A program made the translations under genes and the position numbers. Source: an uncultured Lachnospiraceae bacterium (GTDB taxonomy: Bacteria; Bacillota; Clostridia; Lachnospirales; Lachnospiraceae). Taken from it: DNA of 64,000 bases. Below are positions 9,222-17,125 of the stretch, piece by piece; the first letter of the stretch is position 1, and each line of letters begins with the position of its first letter. The DNA is taken from contig CAJTKK010000001.1 in the NCBI GenBank assembly GCA_910576535.1, positions 186,001 through 250,000 on the forward strand. The letters are read 5' to 3'. The notes under the pieces are model-generated. The model had not been told where the DNA came from and made no database searches. It was given only the letters and a program-made list of their open reading frames with translations.

Positions 9222-10493
9222 ATGAATGCATTGATTAGCTGGCTTGAAAATAGCTTTGCTCCAAAAATGAGCAAAGTAAATAACAATATATGGGTGGTAA
9301 CCCTAAAAGATTCCATTATGCAGACGCTGCCCTTTATCTTTCTTGGTTCCATCTTCTGCTGCCTGGCAATTATTGAAGATTTCGTCACATTGCCATTTTC
9401 GTTCTGGACACCGTTTGGATGGACAATGAGTAAGATTTCCCTGCTAGTTGCGTTTTTGATCCCTTTTAACTATTGCGAGAAAAAACGTTACCGGAAACAG
9501 CGTTTAATCGCCGGCTTGACCGGACTCTTGCTTTTTATGATGATTGTAACCCCGGAATTCATTACGGACGGGACAGTTGGTTTTGGCCATGATTCCTTGG
9601 GCGCAGGCGGTATGTTCGTAGCGATTCTGGCAGGTATTATTACCAGCCTGATCTTCGGTTCTTTTGCGAAATTCTCTTTCTTTAAAGATGATTCCGCTAT
9701 TCCGGATTTTGTACGTCAATGGTTTGACGCACTGCTTCCCATTGGCCTGACAATCGTAATCGGCTGGGTTGTTGTCCTGATTATGAACGTAAACTTGTAT
9801 CAGATTATCGTTAATCTTTTTATGCCTCTTCAGACCGGACTGAATTCACTGCTTGGATTTACCTTCTTTAAGTTTTTTACATGCTTTATTTATTCCATGG
9901 GTATCTCCAGTTGGGTGCTGACCCCTATCGAACAGCCTGTAAAGCTGGCTGCAATTGCAACAAACCTTAGCCTGGTAGCTGCCGGAACAGCAACTGCTTC
10001 TACTATGCTTATCAATACGGAAGGCCTTGTATACTGTACATACATGTGGGTCGGCGGCATTGGCTGTACGCTTCCTCTGGTGATTATGCTTATGCGTTCC
10101 AAATCCAAAGAACTCAGTTCCCTTGGAAAAGCATGTTTTGTCCCTGGTCTTTTTAACATTAATGAGCCGGTTATCTTCGGATGTATTGCATGGAATCCCT
10201 ACCTTATGGTACCAATGTGGCTTCAGGGAATTATCCTTCCTATCCTGACTTATGTATTTACAAAGATAATTCCGTTTGCTCCGATTCCACATGTCCAGTT
10301 TGAACTTTGGTATGCCCCCTATCCTATCGGGACAATCATGAATATTATGAACCAAGGCGTAGGGGCTCTGATCAGGGCATTCATCTTCCTTATCGCTACC
10401 ATCGTGGTATCCACAGTAATCTGGTATCCATTCTTTAAAGCCTATGAAGCGAAAAGAGTAGAAGACGAAGTCGCAAAAGTAGAAGGAAAATAA
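9222..10493 (+). CDS. celB: PTS lactose/cellobiose-family EIIC permease
   Basis: 423 residues with ten or so membrane segments. The family signatures KDSIMQTLPFIFLGS near the N-terminus and CFVPGLFNINEPVIFGCI (about residue 304), with the conserved NEPV sugar-binding loop, are both present. It forms the membrane channel that binds the sugar while EIIB phosphorylates it. The gap to the EIIB gene is 45 bp and a GGAG ribosome site precedes the ATG. Slightly shorter than many CelB proteins, with no sign of truncation. Confidence 0.93.
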   Translation: MNALISWLENSFAPKMSKVNNNIWVVTLKDSIMQTLPFIFLGSIFCCLAIIEDFVTLPFSFWTPFGWTMSKISLLVAFLIPFNYCEKKRYRKQRLIAGLTGLLLFMMIVTPEFITDGTVGFGHDSLGAGGMFVAILAGIITSLIFGSFAKFSFFKDDSAIPDFVRQWFDALLPIGLTIVIGWVVVLIMNVNLYQIIVNLFMPLQTGLNSLLGFTFFKFFTCFIYSMGISSWVLTPIEQPVKLAAIATNLSLVAAGTATASTMLINTEGLVYCTYMWVGGIGCTLPLVIMLMRSKSKELSSLGKACFVPGLFNINEPVIFGCIAWNPYLMVPMWLQGIILPILTYVFTKIIPFAPIPHVQFELWYAPYPIGTIMNIMNQGVGALIRAFIFLIATIVVSTVIWYPFFKAYEAKRVEDEVAKVEGK

Positions 10494-10560
10494 ATATTAA
10501 GATAAGAACGCTTGTTATAAGAACAGTTATAAACATATTTTATGAAATGAGGTGTGACTT

Positions 10561-10899
10561 TTGAACGAACAAATTGTTGAAAATGCAATGAATATCATTA
10601 TGCATGCAGGCGATGCCCGTGTATTCTGCAAAAAAGCGTTGGATTTTCTGGCAGAAGGCAAGCCTGCGGAAGCGGAAGAAGAAATAAAAGGCGCTGATAA
10701 AGAAATTGCAGAAGCCCATCATATTCAAACGGACTGTATCCAGGGCGCTATCGGTGGAGAAGAATTTGAATATAATGTCCTGTTTGCCCACGCACAGGAT
10801 ACGCTGATGACAATTTACAGCGAAATTGCACTGGCAAAGCAGCTCATTAAGATTTCCAGCCATTTAGAAGCACGTATTGACGCTTTAGAAAAAAAATAA
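10561..10899 (+). CDS. celC: PTS lactose/cellobiose-family EIIA
   Basis: 112 residues starting at a TTG codon: a GAGGTG ribosome site lies 6 bases before it, while the next ATG (10588) would remove the conserved first helix. Active-site histidine is His77 in LFAHAQDTLM, aligned with His78 of the lactococcal enzyme; AEAHHIQTD matches the second conserved helix. It carries phosphate from HPr to EIIB as a soluble trimer. It sits between EIIC and the GH1 gene, 22 bp before the latter. Confidence 0.9.
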   Translation: MNEQIVENAMNIIMHAGDARVFCKKALDFLAEGKPAEAEEEIKGADKEIAEAHHIQTDCIQGAIGGEEFEYNVLFAHAQDTLMTIYSEIALAKQLIKISSHLEARIDALEKK

Positions 10900-10921
10900 A
10901 ACTATTTTAGGAGGATTTGTT

Positions 10922-12364
10922 ATGGAAAGCAGAGTACCGAAAGGTTTTCCGGAAGGATTTATGTGGGGCGGCGCTTTTGCGGCAAACCAGATGGAAGGAG
11001 CCTTTGACATGGACGGAAAAGGCTGGTGTGTGGCCGATATTAACGAGTTTGTGGACGATGTCCCTATTGACCAAAAATCCAATATGGAAGTAACAACCCA
11101 GTTTGTCAAAGATGCCATGGAATCCAAAGAACGTATTTTCCCTAAGAGGCACGGCATTGATTTTTACCATACTTATAAAGAAGATTTGAAGCTGCTGGCG
11201 GAACTTGGTTTGAAAACTTACCGTACCTCGATTAACTGGTCCCGTATTTTCCCTCATGGGGATGATGCCAAGCCAAACGAAGCAGGGCTGAAATTCTACG
11301 ATGATTTATTCGATGAAATCCTTGCCAACGGCATGGAACCGATGATTACTATCTCCCATTATGAGATTCCGCTGAACCTGACGTTGAACTATAAAGGATG
11401 GTATTCCAGGGAAGTCATTGATTTCTTTGAAAAATACTGTAAAACGGTATTTGACCGTTATGCCGGTAAAGTAAAATACTGGATTATTGTAAACCAGATC
11501 AATCTGATCGTACATGAGTCCTTCAACCACCTTGGCGTAGCAGAGGATGTGGTGGATGATGTGCTTTCCGCTAAATACCAGGCGGTACATAATGAAATGG
11601 TTTCCTGTGCAAGGGCTACCAGGTATGCCCATGAAAAATACCCGGAAATGCAGATTGGTATGATGCTCTGCGGCGGCCCTGATTATCCGGCTACATGTAA
11701 ACCGGAAGATGTTTTAGCTGCCCTGCGCCATAACCAGATGGAATATTTCTTCGCAGATGTCCTGCTGCGCGGTTCTTATCCGGGATATGCATTCCGCTTC
11801 TTTGAAGACTTTAACATTAAAGTGGAATTTGGGGAACATGATGAAGAAGATTTAAAAAATACAGCAGATTTCTTCTCCTTCTCTTACTATTATACAAGAA
11901 TTTGCTCCAAAGAAAGCTTCGAGGACGGCAACAATTCATCCAGGAATAAGGAACTTCCGGCAAATCCATGGGGATGGAGCATCGACCCGGTTGGCCTGCG
12001 TGTTTTGTTAAATGAGTTCTACGACCGCTACCAGAAACCAATTTACATTACGGAAAATGGCGTTGGCTATTATGATAAGCTGGAAGAAGACGGGCATATC
12101 CACGACCCTTACCGTGTAGATTACTTCCGCGCCCATATCGCCCAGATGAAAGAAGCAATTAAAGACGGCGTTGACTTACGCGGCTATTATGCATGGGGGC
12201 CTCTCGACATTATAAGCTGTTCTTCCTCCGAAATGAGCAAGCGGTACGGCTTTATCTATGTGGATCTGGACGATTACGGGAAAGGGACTGGAAAGCGTAT
12301 TAAAAAAGACAGCTTTGCATGGTATCAGAAGGTAATAGCGTCCAATGGAGAGGATTTGGATTAA
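10922..12364 (+). CDS. GH1 6-phospho-beta-glycosidase with Gln acid/base
   Basis: 480 residues, full length for family GH1. The nucleophile is Glu378 in YITENGVG. The phosphate-binding region near the C-terminus (SSSEMSKRYGFIYVD) has the Ser/Lys/Tyr arrangement of 6-phospho-beta-glucosidases, as expected after PTS uptake. The acid/base position, normally NE in motifs such as TFNEIN, reads VNQIN: Asn191-Gln192, codons AAC CAG at 11492-11497. Plant myrosinases, which cleave thioglucosides, carry the same Glu-to-Gln change. The enzyme may therefore act on substrates with good leaving groups (for example S-glycosides), or it may have low activity on ordinary O-glucosides. That is inference; membership of GH1 is certain. 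Confidence 0.92.
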   Translation: MESRVPKGFPEGFMWGGAFAANQMEGAFDMDGKGWCVADINEFVDDVPIDQKSNMEVTTQFVKDAMESKERIFPKRHGIDFYHTYKEDLKLLAELGLKTYRTSINWSRIFPHGDDAKPNEAGLKFYDDLFDEILANGMEPMITISHYEIPLNLTLNYKGWYSREVIDFFEKYCKTVFDRYAGKVKYWIIVNQINLIVHESFNHLGVAEDVVDDVLSAKYQAVHNEMVSCARATRYAHEKYPEMQIGMMLCGGPDYPATCKPEDVLAALRHNQMEYFFADVLLRGSYPGYAFRFFEDFNIKVEFGEHDEEDLKNTADFFSFSYYYTRICSKESFEDGNNSSRNKELPANPWGWSIDPVGLRVLLNEFYDRYQKPIYITENGVGYYDKLEEDGHIHDPYRVDYFRAHIAQMKEAIKDGVDLRGYYAWGPLDIISCSSSEMSKRYGFIYVDLDDYGKGTGKRIKKDSFAWYQKVIASNGEDLD

Positions 12365-13128
12365 TGAGAAGAAAGTACTTTTTCTTTGACATTGATGGAA
12401 CCCTGATCCCTGAAACGGGAGGCCAGGAAATACCTTCAAAAGTCCGGGAAGCTTTGGACGAAGTACAAAGAAGAGGACATTTTTGTGCTATTGCCACTGG
12501 AAGGGGGCATTGCGAGGCAGAACATATCAGGACATCCCTTGGCTTTGCCAACATGGTATGCGACGGGGGCAACGGGATTGTCCTGAACCACGAACTGATA
12601 TCTTTAGAGCCTCTCCCCTATGAGCTTTGCCGCCAGCTGGTTGCAGAATGCGAGGCGTGCGGCTACTCATGGGGGATTTCCCCGGAGGACGAATGTTACT
12701 GCGTTACTTCGGATTCTGATTTCCCCGGCTTTACTTATATGGATTTATACGTAAAAGAAGGGATGAAAATTGACGATTACAAACAGGCGATGAAGCTGTT
12801 TATCTTATGCCCGCCCGGACAGGAAGACAGGATGCCTGCCCTGCAAAAGCTGGCCTGGTGCCGCTACTTGGATCATCCCTGTATCTTCGTGGAACCGGCG
12901 GATAAGGCAAAAGGCATCCGCTATATCATGGATTATTTCCATGCGTCCTATGAAGATGCCGTGGTATTTGGCGACGGAAAGAACGATTTTTCCATGTTTG
13001 TGGATGACTGGTTTTGTATCGCTATGGGGAATGCGATTCCGGAATTGAAGGAAAAAGCGGACTATATCACATTGCCTTCTTCACAGGAAGGTGTTGCCTA
13101 TGCCCTGAAGCATTTCGGGTGGATATGA
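12364..13128 (+). CDS. HAD-superfamily phosphatase, Cof-type (class IIB)
   Basis: 254 residues. The ATG overlaps the last base of the GH1 stop codon (TAATG), so translation is coupled; an upstream in-frame start at 12319 would lie inside the GH1 gene. Motif I is FFFDIDGTLI with both aspartates (Asp9, Asp11), motif II is the CAIATGRG segment and motif IV is FGDGKNDFSMF, with a lysine-bearing stretch (PADKAKGI) before it. Such enzymes dephosphorylate sugar phosphates. In this operon it may remove phosphate from the released 6-phosphosugar or aglycone-derived product and relieve sugar-phosphate stress. Substrate unknown. Confidence 0.9.
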   Translation: MRRKYFFFDIDGTLIPETGGQEIPSKVREALDEVQRRGHFCAIATGRGHCEAEHIRTSLGFANMVCDGGNGIVLNHELISLEPLPYELCRQLVAECEACGYSWGISPEDECYCVTSDSDFPGFTYMDLYVKEGMKIDDYKQAMKLFILCPPGQEDRMPALQKLAWCRYLDHPCIFVEPADKAKGIRYIMDYFHASYEDAVVFGDGKNDFSMFVDDWFCIAMGNAIPELKEKADYITLPSSQEGVAYALKHFGWI

Positions 13129-13202
13129 TAAGGTTACCTTTACTTTCCAAGCGCTTTTGACGCCCTAATCTTCTTAATTAAAAAAATGGAGTTGGATAGA
13201 AT

Positions 13203-13460
13203 ATGAAAAGTTTTGAATATGTAATAAAAGATTCCTTAGGGATACATGCAAGGCCGGCAGGAATGCTGGTAAAAGAAGTAAAAAAATATGAAAGCAAAAT
13301 CACAATTGCCAAAGAGGGAAAAGAGATAGACGCATCAAAGCTCATGGCATTAATGGCTCTTGCGGTTAAATGCGGCAACAACGTAATGGTAACTTGCGAT
13401 GGCGCAGACGAAGAAACCGCTTGTGCGCAATTGCAGAAATTCTTTGAGGAAAACTTATAG
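13203..13460 (+). CDS. HPr-family phosphocarrier paralogue lacking Ser46
   Basis: 85 residues. His15 in SLGIHARPAG is the site phosphorylated by Enzyme I and aligns exactly with B. subtilis HPr. The regulatory segment, normally a Lys-Ser pair at 45-46 as in KSIMGVM, reads ASKLMALM, giving Ser45-Lys46. The serine that HPr kinase modifies is therefore missing or shifted by one. The housekeeping HPr at 15319-15582 keeps Ser46. Last gene of the PTS operon; it likely feeds EIIA of this operon while escaping CcpA/HPr-kinase control (inference). Confidence 0.88.
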   Translation: MKSFEYVIKDSLGIHARPAGMLVKEVKKYESKITIAKEGKEIDASKLMALMALAVKCGNNVMVTCDGADEETACAQLQKFFEENL

Positions 13461-13473
13461 CGCTTTAAGTTTT

Positions 13474-13517
13474 AAAGGCGGCGCCGCCCTTTTGCAAGGA
13501 CGGCGCCGCCTTTTATT
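13474..13517 (+). terminator. Strong GC-rich terminator after the PTS operon
   Basis: AAAGGCGGCGCCG (13474-13486) pairs with CGGCGCCGCCTTT (13501-13513), with a further CCTT/AAGG pair inside the loop, then TTTT. It may also serve the convergent leuA, whose stop is 17 bp away, but the T-run on that side is poor. Confidence 0.88.
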
Positions 13518-13533
13518 CTATCTGTATCTGTCC

Positions 13534-15216
13534 TTATTTTCTTCCCCCGATACCAAGCCGGTTAATGGCTGAGAAGATAGCTCTTACGGAAGCCCTTGTA
13601 ATGTTGGAACTTACACCTACGCCATAAGTTACGCTTCCATTATCCACATCCAGCAGGTGGATATAGGCAGCCGCCTGAGAATTCGAGCCGCTCTGAAGAG
13701 CATGTTCTTCATAATCCAATATCTTCATTTCTTCTCCGATAACCTCCTGAAGCCCCCGTTTCACTGCATCAATCGGTCCATTTCCTACTGCTTCAAACAT
13801 TTTTTCCACACCATGATCCGTATAGATAACCGTTACGCGTGTATCAAATTCGGAAGTCGTCTCATCGCTCAAATCGTCTACTCTCAACCGCTTAAAGCGA
13901 ATAGGCTCTTTGCGGTCCAGGTATTCTTTTCTAAATTGCTGCATGATCTCATCCGGTGACACTTCCCCCTGCTTCTCCGATATCCTTTGGATCACATTTG
14001 CAAACTCTTTATGCATCCCTTTCGGAAGCTTGAACCCAAAGTAAGTATCCATCACAAAGGCTACACCGCCTTTCCCTGACTGGGAATTGATCCTGACAAT
14101 AGGCTCATATTCCCTTCCAATATCGGAAGGGTCAATAGGGAGGTACGGCACTTGCCATATTTCGCTTTTTCTTTCCCTCATTGCTTTTACGCCTTTATTA
14201 ATCGCATCCTGATGAGAACCGGAAAAAGCAGTGAACACCAACTTTCCTGCATACGGATGTCTGGGGTGTACCGGCATTTTGCAGCATCTTTCATATATCT
14301 CAATTATTTCATTAATCTTTTCTATATTCAGTTCAGGATTAATCCCCTGGGAAAACATATTATAGGCAATATTCAGGATATCCACATTTCCTGTTCTTTC
14401 CCCATTGCCAAAAAGTGTCCCTTCCACCCTCTCGGCTCCTGCAAGGATTGAAAGCTCCGCGCTTGCCACACCCGTCCCTCTGTCATTATGGGGATGCACG
14501 CTTAAGATAATGCTTTCCCTGTTTTTGAAATGTTTATTCATCCATTCAATCTGATCTGCATATACATTCGGCGTTGTCATTTCCACAGTGGACGGCAGAT
14601 TGATAATAATCCGGTTTTCTTTCGTTGCCCCCCAGGTTTCCTGGACTGCAGTACAAATCTCCAATGAAAAATCCAGTTCCGTTCCCGTAAAGCTTTCCGG
14701 GGAATATTCCAGCATAATCTTTCCCGGAAATGCCTTCGCCCGTTCCTTTACCCATTTCGTTCCTTGTACGGCAATATCAATAATTTCCTTTTTGTCCATG
14801 CCAAATACCACATCCCTTTGAAGGGTAGAGGTGGAATTATATATATGCACGATCGCCTGGCTGCAGCCTTTGATGGATTCAAAAGTCCGCTCTATCTGTT
14901 CCTCCCGGCACTGGGTCAGTACCTGCACCCATACGTCATCAGGTATCAGCTTCCTGTCTACAAGCTGGCGCAGAAAATCATATTCGATCTGGCTGGCTGC
15001 CGGAAATCCGATTTCAATTTCCTTAAACCCAAGCTTAATCAAATATTGGAACATTTCAATTTTCTCATGCACTACCATAGGGTCAATCAAAGCTTGATTC
15101 CCGTCGCGCAAATCTACGCTGCACCATATGGGGGCTTTTTCCACTTCTTTGCCCGGCCATTCCCGTTCCGGATAAGTAACCACCGGATTTTTCCGGTACC
15201 TTCCATAATTCAGCAT
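13534..15216 (-). CDS. leuA: 2-isopropylmalate synthase, long (type 2) form
   Basis: 560 residues, the length of the actinobacterial/clostridial LeuA2 form. The N-terminal TIM-barrel has WCSVDLRDGNQALIDP (metal and substrate site) and SVHPHNDRGTGVA (metal-binding histidines). The last 130 residues form the regulatory LeuA dimer domain that binds leucine (AAYIHLLDVDNGSVTYGVGV). It condenses acetyl-CoA with 2-ketoisovalerate, the first step of leucine synthesis. A GGAGG lies 7 bases before the ATG. No leader peptide or T-box is visible in the 102 bp between it and the ptsH gene, which contain a terminator. Confidence 0.97.
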   Translation of the reverse strand: MLNYGRYRKNPVVTYPEREWPGKEVEKAPIWCSVDLRDGNQALIDPMVVHEKIEMFQYLIKLGFKEIEIGFPAASQIEYDFLRQLVDRKLIPDDVWVQVLTQCREEQIERTFESIKGCSQAIVHIYNSTSTLQRDVVFGMDKKEIIDIAVQGTKWVKERAKAFPGKIMLEYSPESFTGTELDFSLEICTAVQETWGATKENRIIINLPSTVEMTTPNVYADQIEWMNKHFKNRESIILSVHPHNDRGTGVASAELSILAGAERVEGTLFGNGERTGNVDILNIAYNMFSQGINPELNIEKINEIIEIYERCCKMPVHPRHPYAGKLVFTAFSGSHQDAINKGVKAMRERKSEIWQVPYLPIDPSDIGREYEPIVRINSQSGKGGVAFVMDTYFGFKLPKGMHKEFANVIQRISEKQGEVSPDEIMQQFRKEYLDRKEPIRFKRLRVDDLSDETTSEFDTRVTVIYTDHGVEKMFEAVGNGPIDAVKRGLQEVIGEEMKILDYEEHALQSGSNSQAAAYIHLLDVDNGSVTYGVGVSSNITRASVRAIFSAINRLGIGGRK

Positions 15217-15254
15217 GTTTTTTCCTCCATTTTCGTTTAATAGGTATTTATGAT

Positions 15255-15282
15255 ATATAAAAACCGGCTCAAAGAGCCGGCT
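15255..15282 (-). terminator. Rho-independent terminator between ptsH and leuA
   Basis: On the minus strand CCGGCTC pairs with GAGCCGG around a 3-base loop and is followed by TTTTTATATA. It lies 38 bp before the leuA ATG, so leuA needs either read-through or a promoter overlapping this hairpin. Confidence 0.8.
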
Positions 15283-15318
15283 TATTTTGATCCGTGTTGT
15301 TCTATCCTCAATGAATGA

Positions 15319-15582
15319 TTACTCCCCAAGGCCGCTTTCAATAGCATGAATCAGAGCTTTTAATGCTTCTTCTTCATCCTCGCCCTCGCAGACAAACTCA
15401 ACTTCATCACCACATTTTACGCACGCGCCAAGTACACTTAGCACGCTTTTCGCATTTGCCGTATTCTCCTTGAATGTAAATGTAATTAATGACTTAAACT
15501 GCATCGCTTCTTTGCATAGAATGCCTGCCGGTCTTAGATGTAGCCCAGTAGGGTTTTTAATAATTACCTTTTGGCTTACCAT
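15319..15582 (-). CDS. ptsH: HPr phosphocarrier protein (housekeeping)
   Basis: 87 residues. His15 in TGLHLRPAG is the Enzyme I phosphorylation site; NAKSVLSVLG places Ser46 where HPr kinase acts. The C-terminal half (GDEVEFVCEGEDEEEALKAL) matches HPr. General sugar-PTS phosphocarrier and, in its Ser46-phosphorylated form, cofactor of CcpA. It is transcribed from its own strong promoter (15692-15720) and ends at a terminator. Enzyme I is not in the window. Confidence 0.95.
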   Translation of the reverse strand: MVSQKVIIKNPTGLHLRPAGILCKEAMQFKSLITFTFKENTANAKSVLSVLGACVKCGDEVEFVCEGEDEEEALKALIHAIESGLGE

Positions 15583-15691
15583 ACCCTCTTCTCCTTCACT
15601 TCATATGCCTATGTCAATCTCTTTTGCCAACTGCTTACCCGGCAGTAAACTGGAATGCCGGAATATAATAACTGCATATGTCCTATTTATT

Positions 15692-15720
15692 ACTATACCA
15701 CTTTTTTCTTCACTTGTGAA
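15692..15720 (-). promoter_or_regulatory. Promoter of ptsH
   Basis: Minus strand TTCACA (15720-15715), 17-bp spacer, TATAGT (15697-15692). Two near-consensus hexamers at ideal spacing, about 110 bp upstream of the ptsH start. Confidence 0.72.
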
Positions 15721-15758
15721 GCCTTCTTATTAAAGTTAGAGCAATATATCTGTGTTTA

Positions 15759-17108
15759 TTATAGCATAATGTTCTGAATCAGTTCCGCAAGTTTTCTCGC
15801 TTCCGCATCAATCTGCTTTTTGTCTTTTCCCTCAATCATCACACGCACTTTCGGTTCCGTTCCCGACGGGCGGATTAGCACCCGGCCTTCACCGGCAAAC
15901 TTTTGATCCAGCGCTGCAATAGCCTCCGCAATTTCCGGGTACTCCATATAACGTTCTTTCTTATGGTTCGGCACTTTCGCATTGACAAGCGCCTGCGGCA
16001 TAACTTCCATCACTTTGGAAAGTTCAGACAACGGCTGTTTTGTCTCCACCATAACCTGAAGCAGATGGAGCGCACTAAGCAGGCCATCCCCGGTAGTGTT
16101 TTCATCCAAGAAGATAATATGCCCCGACTGCTCCCCGCCTAAGCTTGCGCCTATTTCCTTCATTCTCTCCAGCACGTAACGGTCCCCTACCTTCGTCTGT
16201 TCAATTTTAATCCCGTTTCTTTCCCCCATCAGGAAGAATCCCAGATTACTCATAACTGTGGCAATAATCATATTTCCTTTCAGCTTGCCCTGGTTCTTCA
16301 TATGGTTTCCTACAACTGCCATCACTTGATCGCCATCAATAATATCCCCTAATTCATCTACTGCCAGCAACCTATCGGCATCCCCGTCAAATGCCAGCCC
16401 TATGTCAGCCTTTTCATATACTACCCTTGCCTGAAGCTCCTCCATGTGAGTGGATCCGCAATTTGCATTAATATTTGTCCCGTCCGGGTTATTGTGTATC
16501 GCGACAATTTCCCCTCCCAGCTCCTTCAATGCTTCAACCGATGTGTAATAAGAAGCCCCTTCCGCACAGTCTACCACTATTTTAAGCCCGCGCAAATCTA
16601 TATTAACGGCCTTCATCGAATGATTAATATATTCTTCCCTTGCATCCGTACGGTATTTTATCTTTCCTACACTGGCCCCGGTAGGGAATTTCACATCCTT
16701 CATCCCGTTTTTAATCAATGCCTCGATTTCATCTTCCAGTTCATCCGGCAGCTTATAACCATCGCCGTCAAAAAATTTAATCCCGTTAAATTCTACAGGA
16801 TTATGGGACGCGGAAACCACTACCCCCGCATCCACCTTATACTTTCTTGTCAAATAAGCAATAGCCGGTGTAGGAAGCACGCCCACATACACACAGTTCG
16901 CCCCTACCGCACAAGCCCCTGCCATCAGCGCATTTGCCAGCATATCGCTGGAAATACGGGTATCGCATCCTACCATAATGGTAGGCTTATGCTCCTTTTC
17001 TTTTGTCAGCACATATGCCCCTGCCTGCCCAAGCTGCATGGCAAGCGTAGGGGTCAGTTCTTCGTTGGCAACCCCTCTTACACCGTCAGTGCCAAATAAT
17101 CTGCCCAT
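15759..17108 (-). CDS. glmM: Phosphoglucosamine mutase
   Basis: 449 residues from the ATG at 17108. GGAGG lies 6 bases before this ATG but abuts an alternative ATG at 17114, so the inner start (MGRLFGTDGVRG) is chosen. The phosphoserine loop is VVVSASHNPVEFNG (Ser101); FDGDADR is the metal-binding loop and GGEQSGHI the sugar-binding loop. RPSGTEPKVRVMIEG near the C-terminus binds phosphate. It converts glucosamine-6-phosphate to glucosamine-1-phosphate for peptidoglycan. It is third in the cdaA-cdaR-glmM operon, the arrangement conserved in Firmicutes that links c-di-AMP to wall synthesis. Confidence 0.97.
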   Translation of the reverse strand: MGRLFGTDGVRGVANEELTPTLAMQLGQAGAYVLTKEKEHKPTIMVGCDTRISSDMLANALMAGACAVGANCVYVGVLPTPAIAYLTRKYKVDAGVVVSASHNPVEFNGIKFFDGDGYKLPDELEDEIEALIKNGMKDVKFPTGASVGKIKYRTDAREEYINHSMKAVNIDLRGLKIVVDCAEGASYYTSVEALKELGGEIVAIHNNPDGTNINANCGSTHMEELQARVVYEKADIGLAFDGDADRLLAVDELGDIIDGDQVMAVVGNHMKNQGKLKGNMIIATVMSNLGFFLMGERNGIKIEQTKVGDRYVLERMKEIGASLGGEQSGHIIFLDENTTGDGLLSALHLLQVMVETKQPLSELSKVMEVMPQALVNAKVPNHKKERYMEYPEIAEAIAALDQKFAGEGRVLIRPSGTEPKVRVMIEGKDKKQIDAEARKLAELIQNIML

Positions 17109-17125
17109 ACACATCCTCCATTCCG

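Noticed and set aside
9846..10355. 169-codon antisense frame within the EIIC gene
   Set aside because: Shadow of the permease gene, with a composition dominated by His/Lys/Cys from the reverse strand.
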